Below, one piece after another: positions 21,640 to 35,372 of a DNA stretch of 64,000 nucleotides; positions within the stretch are counted from its first letter, which is position 1, and every line of letters starts with the position of its first letter. Source of the DNA: Solen grandis (taxonomy: Eukaryota > Mollusca > Bivalvia > Adapedonta > Solenidae); NCBI GenBank assembly GCA_021229015.1, contig CM037792.1, positions 45,567,083 through 45,631,082 of the forward strand, given 5' to 3'. Below the pieces are notes generated by a model that was not told the DNA's origin, made no database searches, and was given only the letters and a program-made list of their open reading frames with translations. Both the position numbers and the translations under genes were made by a program.

Positions 21640-23620
21640 GTATTTGAAATAAATGCAAAAAGAAATGCTAGGTTTAACGATTTATATACAAGCGTACACA
21701 TGGGTTAATTAATTTCAGTTATTACAGATGGAATATGGGCCGCCTGGTAAGGTGTAAATTCCCTTTAATAATGATTACAGCTATCAACATTGCAACTTAT
21801 TTTTCGTGAAAAACGTTTCGATGCCCACACTTTAGAATTTAACGTAAATATTACTGAACTATTGCTCACATTATCTACAGGATTAAAATTTCGCCCAATA
21901 ATGGACATTTAAAAATATTGGTTCACCTTCAACAAGGTCCTTCTGTTTTCAATGGTCGATTCGCTGTCACATAATGTCTATATATTAATATCATACAACA
22001 ATCTTGACATTGCTCGACTGTCGAAAGTTGAAATTATTATGCGTATGTATGTCAAGGATGGCTGGTACAAATGTATGACTAGGTCGATAAAACAAATAAG
22101 TTAGTTGGTCTCATACTGACCCTCAACGGAACAATAGGAGTGTCGCATAACATCACACTTGGAAAATCGCAAATGCATTTTTATTTCGATTGAGGGACAC
22201 TTTTTCTTATAACTATTACTTATGCATGTGTTAGATCAGTACTTTGTGCATGGGAATGCCATGAATATTTCTTGTCCAAACGGAGTTTCTAACGATGTTA
22301 ATACTTTCATAGGTTAAGTGTACAAAATAAACAACAGTGACATCAAACCTTTCGAAATATTACTTCACATTTTTTGCATGGACAGATAACCAAAAAAAAA
22401 ATGAAATTTATTCTTATTACCAGTCTTTATACAAAATTATAGGGAAACTGGTTTACCAGTCAGTTTGACTTTATAGAATGATTAAATATTTTATTCAAGC
22501 ATAAAATAACATGGCTGTACATTATAAAGGTGCATGCTGTTAATATATCCCCGGGTTAATGTGACCCTCAAATACACAACAAATTGCACGCATTCATTCT
22601 TATTTACTCAGTTTTCAATCATTAAAGATATATATAGAACGTGTCTTTAAAATCAGTGTTTGCACACAATGCAGCAAATTTCGATCAAGGCTATGTTCGG
22701 TTAGCCATTATTTATGTAAAATTCTCACCGTGTAGAACAATACACTCGCTATGTCAGCAATGCATGACATGGAGAGGAGAAAACTAGCTTGTACTTTCTT
22801 AATTGTATATCCAAGTCGAAAGATGATATAAAATATATAACTCCTGATTATTACCATATGTAATATTTCGTTATTTTTGTAACATCCCATAGTGATAAGG
22901 CAACTTCTGAAATAAGAAAATAAATCAATTTGGTTCCTACTGATTCAATAAGGAATGAGCTTAATTTTCTCTTTATGTTTTTGACTTTAAAAGCACGTGT
23001 ATAGGAATTATTTTTACTCCGATTTTTTTACTTTTAAAATTTTGCTTCTGGAAGACCTGTTGCACATGTTATGATTTCTTCAAAGATCGTGGGTGGGCAA
23101 TTTTACTTCAGCCAGGTTCGACATTGACGTGTTATTGAACTCGAAATAGTTCCCGTTGTCAATTGTTCGAATAAAGCCTATATTAATGTCATGACAGAAA
23201 TCGTAAAATGTCAAATATAACCACTTTATAAGTTTCTCTTGGTTAGCATTGATATATCATGTCTGGTCCGTATTTTTACCTAAAATAAAATGCAGAATTT
23301 CGTTCAGCTTTCATCTAGTAAAACATACTATCGAATTCAGATGGTTCCATATTCACATATATATGCCTTCCTTTTGTACAAGTTTTGATCAAAAGAAGAG
23401 AAGTATTTTATGTGTTTTACTATGCAAACGACTAAATACAAACATAAGATAAGTTCATAATTAATTCACAGTGTTTAAAATAAGGCGAACGAAACCATCC
23501 AGGTTCGAAATTAAAACGGGTAAAAAATAAACAGCCAGCAAATGAAAGCCTGTAAATATTTTATTTTTAAGTTGGTTCCCATTGTTAAAAGAACATCATT
23601 AATGACAAAATTACTATAGT
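21640..23620. repeat. Local duplication, copy B
   Basis: Counterpart of 17160-18235, with an extra 900 bp (about 21970-22920) that includes a transporter-like exon candidate. Divergence is substantial (many indels), so the duplication is old. Confidence 0.75.
22729..22906 (-). pseudogene. Transporter-like exon candidate in duplication copy B
   Basis: Acceptor TTATTTCAG and donor GTGAGAAT bound a 178-bp open minus-strand segment whose last part reads VQASFLLSMSCIADIASVLF. This resembles the SLC16 pattern 'SFLLS..GIADI.GR', with the usual Gly-Arg replaced. A similar but worse piece (FADIPITVFYT) is at about 31155-31200. Either a distant paralogous exon or a decayed one. Confidence 0.4.
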
Positions 23621-25765
23621 TAAACGGAAACTGACTTGTGCAAGTTCCTGCAAATTATAATATTAAGGTTACGTTGATAAGTACGGATTTTTTACAACCA
23701 TTAAAAAACAATAATTAAATCATATATTCATGTTTGGTCCGGCTAGTTGTCCATTTGAGTTTGATAAGCTCTAAAACCGATATATGTCTATTTTGAACTG
23801 CTACCCTTTCCTGTTTCATGGAATACAGCATTATGCACGGTGTTTGTTCGATTTTAAGTAACCAGACACCGCTCTATTGACTAATATTGACCATAAAGTC
23901 TTAAAAAAACTGTTTGTAGCTGTATTGGTTCTTCCTTAGAGATATCTTACATAGCGACAGGTCGAGATAGACCAAAAGCATTTCCTTTGAAGTAAACGTC
24001 GAATAAGGTAAGGATTTTGCTAAGTTTATGTATTCCTTTTAGTGCTTAATAGTGTATTCAAGTTATTATTTCTTGCTTTGCTCAGTTTTATTTCGCCCAA
24101 CTACGAGTATGTTTGAAACATACTCGACATGTCTTGAAAAAATGTTTAAACGCAGTTTTTTACTTACTTATTTTGTACAAGTATCGACCTGTTTGTATAA
24201 GTAGCAAGGTTATTGTTTTTTGTCTTTGACATTTTATGACAAGGTATTTCACTGTTGGTGAAATACGAAATGAGTAATATATATGTATGAAGATCTCATT
24301 TATTTCATGATCCTTCTATGAATAACTGAAACTTTCCATGAAAGGTAAAATATACACCCGTTTTGAAAAAAACATATCTTTGCATTTTTTTTAAAGAAGC
24401 ATGTTTCATTTCCTTCACTTTAAATACATCAAATATATCATATGAAAAAAGATCTTTGGAAGCATTTCTTTTTTAGAATATTAATCATTTACTTCATATA
24501 ATTCCAAGGTTAAAAGTTAATGGAAATGTAATTTCAGACTGATACGAAAAATTTAATAAAGATTTATATTAATTATATTTATAAATTAAGAAAGTGTAAA
24601 TAAACTTGTCATATTATCTACAGAACAGTTTTAAACAACTTTAAAGACTTATTAACTGCATGGAAGCTATACTATTAGCTGCACTAAAAATAAATGAAAC
24701 ACGGTTTTAATAGTTTCTTTGCAGTTCTCCGTTAGTGATGTTTGTGTTATTTTTGCTTGTTGTTGTAAGGCTGTTTGATCAATAAACTTAGGTTATCTAA
24801 TTTGGAAAATGGCTGACAAAACAGGTTATCACACTCTGTTTACCTAAAATGAAATGAGCCCATTTCTAAATAGAATAAGTAAAACCTGTAACTTATAACT
24901 TATAATGGTCTTGCCTTTAAAGTTAGCACGCTTATAAAGACATATTTTCAAAGTCCCGACCAAACCATTTCTCTGTCTATGTTAAAACAAGATCGAATAT
25001 AATGTTCTTTCATATAACGGTAAGCTTGCATAAAAGACTTGACGCACATGACCCGCATAGTTGTAAGTTTAACGTTTTGTGACACCCTCTCGAATCAGTC
25101 GTGAGAATTGACAAACCATAAACAACTCTCTCGGTTACGGGATTTTGCAATGCCATTGAACATATAGTATACTTCGCTAACAGCGAGATAATTAATGTGT
25201 GCACACATGTATAAAAGCATTTATTTGTGAGATGTATTACCATTAAAATGGTTTATATGTATGTAGGCGCTTTTGTTTTGCTTCAGAAGGAAGTTCATCA
25301 TTTTGACACACACACACAAGCAAACAGAATTCAATAAAATCTTTTCATATACATTCATGTTACGAATTAAATGTAGTTGTCAACTGTTAGCCTTTTGTTT
25401 ATTAAACTTGAATATGTACCACGTGTTGTATATTTTGGATTTGCTCACATTTCATATTTCCCAAAGAATAAAGAACAATTTGGTAATTATCATAATCATA
25501 CTCTATGAAGTTATGTAGCTATGATACTTTGAAAAAGCTTTTGATTCTTTATCATGATTGTTTGATAATATAACTCTAAAAATATTTTGCATACTTATTC
25601 AATCATAGATGTAACCGTTTTATAATGATATTTGATTTACTGTATAAAAATATTTAATCTGAATGTTTATGTATAGGTATTATACTGCGTTCCTATCAAC
25701 TAATATATTTAACTTCCGGGCTGAAATTCTAAATCTAAAATAACCTTAAATTACATTTGATGGTG
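23621..25765. other. No gene seen; AT-rich DNA
   Basis: No exon with family resemblance, no terminal repeats. A short CA run lies near 25306. Confidence 0.5.
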
Positions 25766-25845
25766 CTGTAATTCAGTGGTAGTGTGTATGACTGTTGATC
25801 CGAATGTTTCGAGTTCGAACTCCGTCGAGGGCAAAGTGGCTTTAT
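25765..25845 (+). repeat. tRNA-like sequence, probable SINE head or pseudogene
   Basis: A-box-like TAATTCAGTGGTAGTGTG (about 25772) and B-box-like GAGTTCGAACTCC (about 25809). The acceptor stem does not pair and the anticodon arm is poor, so this is not scored as a tRNA gene. Confidence 0.4.
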
Positions 25846-25849
25846 CAAA

Positions 25850-27750
25850 TGCCAAGCACTAGTCCAAAAACGAATCCGTCGAGATAAATAAAATAAGTTG
25901 TAAGAACGTTGTTTAAAAATCGACTTTAAATATAAGTTTAAGCTAATTAATAAGAATAATAAAACAATTCTACATATATGCTCCTCAATATCACATTTTG
26001 CTGGTGATACTGCCTTAATTATAGATTGCTCTAAAGAGTCAGTACACAACGGTTAAAAGTTTCCAAAGAAATCATTCGAAGGTCTGAATTAAAATAAAAC
26101 GTTTTGAAAACCAAATATTATTTGAAAGGTTCAATTGCAAAAAGTAAAAAAGTAAATTTGAATTTGAATGGGGACAAGAAGATTTTCAATTCTTAAGAAT
26201 AAGATGTGCATTTTAAATTATGATTGTAGATTAGAAAAACTAGACAGAGCAGTCATAATATGGAAATTTGGTTCCTAAAGTATACAAGTAAAATCACAGT
26301 TGTTACCAACATTAATCTATTATTTTAGTTTACTTCTAAATAAACAAGATGAAGACTTAAGGAAAAACATAAATACACAGCTATTTGATTTTAATTTTGC
26401 ATGGGCTAGCAAAAGTAAAAAGTGCTTAGTAAAAGTACAGACAAATAAGATTATGAAGACAGTAATTATTGAAATTCTCCCGCAGTAATTGAGAAATAGC
26501 GCAGACAAAGAATGCTCTGAAAAAAATCATCAATGGGCCAAAACTCAGAAAAAAAAATCAATCGTAACATGAGTACAATATACACATCCGTGCTTGCTAG
26601 TGACACATTCAACCGTTACAACTGTACAATATGCAAATGTATGCTTTCTAGTGAAATTTCCTATAAAATTTGATTGAAATCAATACATGGATAATGACGC
26701 TACTTACCGACCCTCACAGTGACTCCTAAATACCCCCACACCCACCCCACAAAATAAGTTTGTGTGGGGAATAAAAAGCATGCCGACCTGCCTCCTCAAG
26801 AGCCTATTTTAAAATAGATATTTTTCCTTTTCGAAATTGGTGTCCCACAAGTTAGAAAACCATCACTGACCCTCTTTACATGTTAAATGGGTATACAGTG
26901 TTCTTTTAAGTGAAATAGAACAGTCCAAAGAGAGCAACGGGTACACTTAAACTTCAATGTAACAAGTGAGTTGTACATAACTGTACCGGTACAGAAATTA
27001 AGGACATGAATATTGAGTTTATCACGTTTATACTAATGTTGGTTTCAAAGTGAAATGAGGAAACCCGCCTGTAATGGACATTGCTATTGTAAGACCCAAA
27101 GTCATGGTGATTTAAAGAAACCCTTGAAAATCAGAACTTCTATTCCTTAATCCATAATTTGTTATAACAAATCAAGTGAGGTATGAGAGAGACCAATCTA
27201 TATGTCTCCAATATCTATTTGTAATATTTTTATCTAAGTCATAAAATGATTCATAATAAATCTCCATTAAAATGTAGAAATTACTACATTCAAGTTAGTG
27301 TCATGCAGTTGACTTAACATGTTTACGTCCTGATCATTGTGTTTATTCATAAAGCAGTCGAGACTCGTGGCTGTAGGAAGTCCTATGCATGACGCGAATA
27401 ACCCTTGCATGTACACTAGATTGAAGTGATAATGGGGATTTTATAGTAAATGCAAATCTTTATGGACTTAAAGCAAAAGAGCCTTTTACTCCATGTCAAT
27501 GAATGCTAGCATCTGAAATGAAGTCTTCTTAAGCATTCGACAGATCATGGTTATAATTTATTGAATACTTTAGGTACTTGGCTAACAAGACTGACGGGAG
27601 ATGTCTGTAGGATTACAGCCAGTCAGCAAGCATAATATTTTCCAACAGATATTTATTTAGGCCCTTTAGAAATATACTGTTTAACAAGTAAGATCTCAAG
27701 CCTTCATCAGATACCTTCATATAGTTACTTCAAGTAGTTGGTAAGATGAT
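25850..27750. other. No gene seen
   Basis: AT-rich intergenic DNA. A C-rich patch near 26730-26770 (CCCCCACACCCACCCC) pairs with the nearby GTGTGGGG but no further element structure was found. Confidence 0.45.
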
Positions 27751-28860
27751 GTGTAAGCAGTATGGTAGCTAATAGTTGGGTGAGCTCAAAACTTGTAAGC
27801 ACAGTGTCTCCGGTTCAAATCCTGATCTATCTGCATATTTTCTACACATGGTTATGTAATGTCCAAGTATTTAATTACACTTGTCGCTGTGAGAGCTGTG
27901 TAAACATTCCAATAACTATGTTTGGTACTGGTTCTAGTCCTTGACTAAAGGTAAGGCCGTTACAGTAACAACTCTTCAGTGTATATCACACTTGGGTAAA
28001 TCAAAAACATAAGATTATTTTTTATGGACAAATTTCAAATATGGCTTACGCATGGATGTTTATTATTAAACTGCCCAAATGAAATTCTAATTAGAGAGAT
28101 ATTTGTGTATGTGGTCTGGTGGTTCTTCAACCCTGTATGCTAGGGGTCAGAGTTGAGTTCAAATCTGGAACATGCAGATATTTTTACCTGATAATATAAC
28201 ATCCTGTTTGTAATACTGATCAGTGTGAGAATTGTGATAGCAATCCAGAAGATTGGTCTGTAGAGCTCTCGCGCTGTAAGGTTTCGAATGCTAGTCTGGC
28301 TGTACATTCGTTTTTTTTCCACCTACTTATTGGTAACATTTGGTGCCATACGTTGGGCCATTTTGGTAAAATTTTCGAGTATATATCAGCCTTTGGTTTG
28401 TCAAGAACATAGCAAATTGTTCTGTCCTGTCCTGAATTCAGGTAAAAATTTCAAATGTAACTTACCTAGTAAGAGATTTGAGTCAGTGGTCTGATCATAT
28501 GACCACCCTGTTAGAATCCAAATCCTTGTTTAGCTGTACAGTTTCCACACTAGGTAAAATAACAACCCATTAGTAACCTTTATCAGTATGAGATTTGTAT
28601 TAGCAATCTTGTATACCAGTCTGCAGAGCTCTCGCATTGTATGCCAAGGGTCCTGGGTTTGAATCCTGGTCCGGCTTCACATTCTGTTTCACCTGATTAC
28701 AATCGGTGCCAAAGAAGGAGTCAATTTCATTAAAATATATCTGTATATATCGCCCTTCGGTTTGTTAATAAGATAACAATTTGCTATGTCCTATTATTCA
28801 GGGACAAAATCCAAATGCAGTATATGGTCCTAGGTACTCTAACCTGATCTGTTTGCTATT
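27750..28860 (+). repeat. Degenerate tandem array with tRNA-like B boxes
   Basis: Three to four diverged units of about 360-400 bp. Landmarks: TATATCACACTTGGGTAAATC (27977), the TATATCAGCCTTTGGTTTGTC block (28380) and its match at 28742. B-box-like words occur at intervals (GGTTCAAATCC near 27814, GGGTTTGAATCC near 28652), each preceded by GAGCTC/TAGAGCTCTCGC. The array resembles tandemly repeated tRNA-derived SINE dimers. Confidence 0.45.
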
Positions 28861-30450
28861 ACCGTTTATCAATGTGTTGCCATTACTTAAACCATTTAAG
28901 GGGTCATTGTTTTTTTTTCTTAAATTGTTATATTACATTCACATCATGAAATGAAAACTCGATAATAATTTTGTTGTATGATTCTCAACCTCATATTATT
29001 ATATCTATCATTGTCCATGATTATTCTAAATTAATAGTTTGGTCCAGTTATGCTATTAAAAGGTTAATTTCTTCAATGGAACTAAGTAATATATTACACG
29101 ACTATAAATCAAGGTCTCTTCATGTATATTCAAAGACCCTGTATAAGTTAATTTAATGCTTAATGAGCTCTTGTATAAAGCTGAAATAGTAACAAAAATC
29201 TTGAAATCTGGAAAGTACGGGGATGATCGACAGAAAGAAAGATAACTACATTGTATATAAATAGATAAATAAATGTAGATGTAGAGACTCCTAAATACTT
29301 AATGCAAAATGAAAGGTAAAGTCATTTCTTTTTAATAGAAAAAATCGATTATCAAATCGATTGATCTGATAGATACTGATTTTCAAATTACTGCAACTTT
29401 CTTATTAATGGAATAGATTCTCTTCGAAACTATGTTTTCTCATTTCATTATCATTTGCTATTAACGATGTTACACGAAATAACGAAATTCACTTCTTATG
29501 CATAGCTATACATCTTTAACTAATAAATTGCATCCGAGAAGAATGTAGCTTTGTGATATCATCACACGTTTGACTCAAATTATATAATATGTTTGTTTTT
29601 GTTACGTTTTGGTGAAATTTATTCGTTTTTTGGCTTTTTTTTTGCGGTATCAATTTGATATCGATAATTTTACACATTCGATATACCAAAAATATACCTA
29701 ACTTTACAGATGTCGTATACTTTACATTTTCTAAATAAAATACTGTAGCGAATATAGTGAAAAGGTAATAAGATTTTGTCTATTGCTTAACGAAATTGTA
29801 AAAAAACAAACTTTGGCGTTTTCTCTCTTAACTGACAGGTGTCAGTATGAACTATTTTTAACCTCAGAACTTTTTTTGCGTAGTAATACTATGAAATGTT
29901 AAAATTGACGTGCCAGTTGTCGTCAAACGACATGAAATTGTAGTACTAAAGACTGCATGCGCATGCACATGCAGTCTAAAAACAGTCGTGGTATGACCGA
30001 GCGAATGTGGGGAATACTTATGGTCAATGTTGAAATTGAAATTGTTTGTAATTTGAGGACGAGATGAATAGACCGAATTAAGTACGGTTGCAATGCAGTG
30101 TTTGTATATATTTATCAATCTCTACTGGCTATCAGTGAAGTATTCGTTATTTTAACAAGTTCAATTTCAGATGATTGTTGAAGGGTTATATGTTACATAT
30201 CGAAAAATATATTCTGCTTACAATCTAGTTTAAAAATAATTCAACAATTTTAATCAAACTTTGATATCATATTAAAGGCATGATATCTTGATGAAATTTA
30301 ATTTTGGTTTATAATGGATTAGTTTGTCAAGATTTTTTACATTCTCAGCAATCTTTATAAAGTTTAAAGTTATGCTCACCTGACAATCATCATGGTAAAT
30401 TTCAAATACTCTGCTTTATAACTAAACAAACTGGAGTTATAGCAAAACAT
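28860..30450. other. No gene seen
   Basis: AT-rich. A small palindromic GCATGCGCATGC lies near 29957. No supported coding or element structure. Confidence 0.45.
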
Positions 30451-30519
30451 GCCAGGATTTACTTCTTTCACAAACTAGCGTCCGCATGGTAGTGAACAAT
30501 TTCAATTGCATTTGCAAAG

Positions 30520-30524
<5 letters not shown>

Positions 30525-30577
<53 letters not shown>
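30525..30577. repeat. (AT)n microsatellite
   Basis: About 26 TA units. The two short open frames that span it on opposite strands are products of the repeat. Confidence 0.95.
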
Positions 30578-30580
<3 letters not shown>

Positions 30581-31079
30581 CTTAGTGTGTTTTGACTTGG
30601 GGTTAAGAATGAGTTTTGAAAGTTTGAAAGATTTATTCAGCATAAGCCAGAATGTCGTACGAACCATGCGGCAAGCATATTACATAAATTGTACAAAACA
30701 TGACGGAGATGAACAAACAAAAAGTGAAAGCAGTGTAAACTATGAGAGACCTGTACTAAGGGTGAAAAATATAAATATTTCAGCTTAATCGATACAATGA
30801 TAATGCATATGTTATGTGTTCACGATATGTCCTTTGTTTAAAACCGTGCGCCTTCATTTGTAATGCACAATAATATCACCAAGCCCAGTCAAAACCCTTA
30901 TCTTACTGATAAAAATAAAGACAAAGACAGATGATTAAGATGAATGTCGTCGCCGATCGCTTTTGATACTCACGAACACAATACACTCATTTTGAAACAT
31001 TTCCAAAGTCTAACGATATAATATTATGATAATGTTTTTCAGAAATTATGCGTTTTTCGCAGGAAATTTGATATTAAAA

Positions 31080-31250
31080 TGTGATTAAGCACAATAAATG
31101 CTTGAACTATTTTGCTTTGTCAGTGCATTATTGATTGTGCAATATTTCCACCGTGTAGAACACCGTAATCGGGATGTCGGCAAATCTTTGAATTGAGCGG
31201 AAACAAATGTACTTCATAAAATGTTGCTGAAAAAAAAACCACACACACAA
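31080..31250 (-). repeat. Third trace of the transporter-like duplicated block
   Basis: CACCGTGTAGAACACCGTAATCGGGATGTCGGCAAAT... aligns with the donor end of the exon candidate at 22729 (CACCGTGTAGAACAATAC...ATGTCAGCAAT). The frame is altered; no intact exon remains. Confidence 0.4.
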
Positions 31251-32369
31251 AAAACAGCTTGCTTTAAGAGTTTGCATGGAGTGTTAACTGCCTTTCATTT
31301 AGTATTTCAAACTTATCAAAAGGAAATCAACTTCTGTTTATATTAGAGACTTTGGAATCAAATATTTAGATGTTTCGAAGAAACAGCGTCAATACACGAA
31401 ATATACTTAGGTTATAAATATTTAGGTCTTTTAAGATATAACGATTAAAAAGTGAATTTTTAGTTACTCTCGAAAGTATTGATTTGCTACCCTCATTTAC
31501 AAAATGCGCAGTTTCTTTTTTCTTTTCTTTTTTAAGTAATACACAAAAATTGTTTTCATAATAAAAAAAAGGCGAATCAATCCTTGCAATATTAAGTATA
31601 TAAGTAAAATTGCCAATGTAAATCAGCATCTTAATAAACAATAACATTCTTTTTTCACTTCTAGCTGACATTATCACTTTGAGCTGCTAGACCGTACACG
31701 TAACTCTTATGTAGCATTATATACGGTGTTGTTTGATTTTCAGAAAATGGAATCTAGAACACAAAACCAATTACAATTAACAATTGGATACTAATCAACA
31801 ATACAAAAAAAATGAGCGAACAGGCGTGATATTCGGCGCTTGGGATTGAACATTCAATGATGATGTTAGGATTTGGCGTTATAAATTATCATTTTGAAAT
31901 GAGCGTCGAAAAGGGCAATTGGGTAAGTGTTTTGCTCAATTTATGCATCTTATTCCATGCCTATAATATCGTTACTTGATTTTTTTTTCGCCTTTCTTTG
32001 AGAGAAATAATAACTTTTGTATTTTGTCTCAATTTGTCAATAATTAGAACCTATTTTGTATTATTTTTATTTCTTTCAAATAAATGAACCATCGCCCTTA
32101 GTTGTGCCCCTTGTATATTTAATAATATATAAAATCTGTATTTGTGATTGAAATTGTTATTTTTTTTGCAATATAATACAATTATTATTTTCATCTACTT
32201 TAACATAATGTTCTTAACGTTCTCTTTCTAGTTTTCGTAACTGGTCATTTCTTTGTCTGTATAGTGTTTTTGAAAAAAGCTATAAAAACTGCTGAATTTC
32301 TACTTTACATAACTCCCATTTTGTTTGTTTGTTGATACTAAGTCTAGATATTGATTCTACTTTTTTCTA

Positions 32370-32370
<1 letters not shown>

Positions 32371-32408
<38 letters not shown>

Positions 32409-32409
32409 C
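32371..32409. repeat. (CT)n(AT)n compound microsatellite
   Basis: About ten CT units run directly into about nine AT units. Confidence 0.95.
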
Positions 32410-32439
32410 AGGTCCTCTATTCTGTGGAGTTTTAATTCA

Positions 32440-33010
32440 AGTGAGATAGCACGTAGTCTTTTTTTTGGATAATTGGTTATGTCAAAAAATTTAAAAAATT
32501 TTAAGCCTTTTGCATGATGCATTGGACATTCTGTCATTATTCTTTAAGATATCATTATGATCCCTTCCTATTATTTTCAGTCCCATACAAGTATTAGTAA
32601 CTAAATCTGAGATGCTTTTATAGAAACCGTTTATTGATTTCATATCATTTGGGGCATATAAATTTACAAAGGTGTATATATTTTCAAAGATTTCTGTATT
32701 TAAAACAATGTAATGACCACCCCGTAACTAACAATTTGTTAGTTTTCCTTCAACTATGAGTTTAAAATGTATAACTTCTAGGCCTAGTAATATAACTTTT
32801 AGTGTGATAAGTCCATCATCGGCAGAGAGGGGAATATTTTAACACGAACTCAAATTGTGTTTTCACCATCCAATCTCACTGGGTTGGTGTTCAGAACAGA
32901 ACTATTTTCCCCTGAGTCGGCCATTACTTTAACTTAATCATCTAAGTTGTCCAAAAAAATCCTCCATATCCCACCTTCCAGTTGCAAGCCAGTTATATGT
33001 GAGGAATCAG
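32440..33010 (-). pseudogene. LINE remnant: ORF1-like and endonuclease pieces
   Basis: Read on the minus strand. First come ORF1-like fragments (LEGGIWRIFLDN near 32965, then LNTNPVRLDGENT near 32880, with stops and frame changes). Next is a piece of an APE-type endonuclease domain: GHYIVLNTEIFENIYTFVNL then YAPND and GRDHND (a changed GGDFND), near 32730-32540. The order ORF1 to endonuclease and the NLYAPND block are characteristic of non-LTR retrotransposons. RT is absent. Confidence 0.6.
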
Positions 33011-33399
33011 TCGTTTTACCTTTTGAGAAAAAAAGGATCAACATGGCTTAACCATTCGTGTTTTTCATGTTTTCTGTTGCTTAATAAAACTTTTTCCTGT
33101 AGGAATGCAATTGGAACGCCATATTTGTTTTTTAATAATTTCTGCAATATTTTTTGAAAAAATATAAAATCTTTTACACAAGTTTGAATTATATTCCGAT
33201 GAAGTTCCTTTATATGAAAATAAAAGACCACATTTCAGAGACCGTATGAAAAGCACTGCCTTAGCTATTCCACTTACGTCTGTAATGCCTGCCAATGTTA
33301 ATATAATTGTCCTGGAGTCTATTATCGATGCAAATAGTAACAAAAACCAAAAGAAATGAAGAGGAGCAATTTCATTTTGGTTTTTGGTTCACTGAATAA

Positions 33400-33690
33400 A
33401 ATGGGATTTGTACTAAGAGGTAATGAAATGTGTTACAGATATATTGTATAAAATTTGCAGAATGTAAATGAATATCGTGACACTTTGCCCGAAGAGACTA
33501 ATATTTATAAAAATGTTGCTGCAAATCATCTTGTAACGAAGATTCAATTTACGTCTAATGAGAGTGTTCCATCTTAAATATTTATAAATATTTAATGAGA
33601 AATGCTTGAAGGGATTTGTTAACACAAGGAATAAAACATTGCCACGAAATACTTTTGTTACTAAAATCAAAATGTAATGAATCAATTTTT
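33400..33690. repeat. Repeat shared with 21100-21400
   Basis: Colinear diverged copy of the block next to duplication copy B (see 21100-21400). It shows that the duplicated neighbourhood recurs 12 kb away. Confidence 0.55.
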
Positions 33691-34139
33691 TGAAGTGTCA
33701 CCAACACTGAAAGTAAAGTAAGTAGGAGCACGCTGTTTGCTAATGTGATGATAAGAATGATATGTTAGGATGATGATGTATACATTTTCTACTAGTATTA
33801 AACATAAACGGTATATTTGAGAAAAAAAAATCTGCATTACCGTTGAAGATGATGATGACGGGGATGACACCTACAACAATGCTTCATTATTACATCATAA
33901 CATATTAAATTCACCACAGTATGAACACTGTTTCTAATTTTTAACCCAAGTAAGACGATTGGCCATTGCCTTAAAAAAAGACCCAAACCAACCTCTGTGC
34001 AATAACAACAAGTGTTATAATTTACAAATGGCCATGTATTTATATGCATGCAAAATATTTTAGTTATAGCTTTGAATAATTTTCCCTAACGTATGCTATT
34101 CAGCTGTTAGGCTATAGATAAATATGTCATATATTAACA

Positions 34140-34150
34140 GGTATATATAA
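34140..34150 (+). promoter_or_regulatory. TATA box of IFI44-like gene
   Basis: GTATATATAAC about 100 bp upstream of the ATG at 34245. A GAGAAAAGGAAC word at about 34209 is close to an interferon-stimulated response element half (GAAANNGAAA with one mismatch); this second point is weak. Confidence 0.45.
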
Positions 34151-34244
34151 CAAGGGCACTGTGTGATGAGAGGGACAGGTACGTTATCATCGAAAAAAAC
34201 GCACAGCGAGAAAAGGAACAAGCTGTGACAAATCAGAAAACAAC

Positions 34245-34263
34245 ATGGGATCAGTGCTTGGTG
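34245..34263 (+). CDS. IFI44L-like: IFI44-like GTPase, exon 1
   Basis: Very short first coding exon: ATG then GSVLG, a possible N-myristoylation start (Gly at position 2). Two donors one codon apart fit (GTGGTA at 34261, GTAAAT at 34264), both leaving phase 1, which matches exon 2. Assigned because it joins in phase to exon 2 and lies after a TATA box. Confidence 0.55.
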
Positions 34264-35372
34264 GTAAATAACTACACTATATACGAATATATCATAAGCA
34301 TCTACTCAATTTATATCATTTTTATATAGCCGGGGGACTTTGACAATGCATGTTGCTAATAAATTATATATAAATAATCAAGTATAAATGAAAGGATTAG
34401 AAATATGAATCTCTCTAAAAATATATGAATATGAATATCTTCGATGAGGCTATGATCAATGTTAAGATTCATTTATTGGCGTATGTTGCAAATGTCAGAA
34501 CCATAATTATACTTTTACCCATTTCAACGCAGCCGTACCTCATTGTATAGGTATACACTAAAGACAGAGGTAAAAATTTGACATTAATTATTCATTAATT
34601 TAAACACACTATTCCGGAAACTTCCGAATTGAAAATATATTCAAAAGGGTCAATGTACTCATAAATACATTTAAGATTTTTATATTATTTAAGATATCAG
34701 GTAAGATATTATTTTTTAACCAAAAACGTGCTCTTAGCTTGAAAAATATTTATTAAAGTAACATATCCTACTGTTACGTTTCAGTATTAAATTTATGCAA
34801 TGCATTAAGTGCAAACGTTCAACAGTTATCATAAGAATAACCAAGCCAAAAGGAAATATTGCTTTACGAATTATAAATAAGATTTTTTTAATTCTAGCTA
34901 ACCATAACATACATATAAATAAATGAAATTGATTTTTTTTATTATCTCCCCTACCATGGGCAAATATTAAACGGTTCGTGTTTTTTTTTTTTTTTTTTTT
35001 TGGGGGGGGGGGGGGTCAAGTTAGTATAACATCACAAAATCGTGTCTAACATTTCCTATGATAATTATATGCAATATAAAGAATGTAAAATACAACGGGT
35101 CCGTGGGTGTACAAATGAGTTATTTATTGCAAGTTATGGCATTATTTTGAGACTCATATACATGTATTATAATAATAATAATACGTTGCTTTATAAATCG
35201 TACGCAACACAACCCTCAGATTTAGAGAAAATTCAAAACTAAATGACTCGCAAACAAAATAACATTATGTATCAGAAATATGTTTTTGAAAAACAGGCGA
35301 TGTGTAAGTATTTGTCCTAAAAAGTAGGCCTACTTGATTCATTTATGTCCATGTTATTATCAACTTATTCAG

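Noticed and set aside
30437..30788. Open frames on both strands across the (AT)n tract
   Set aside because: Tyr-Ile repeats are produced by the microsatellite.
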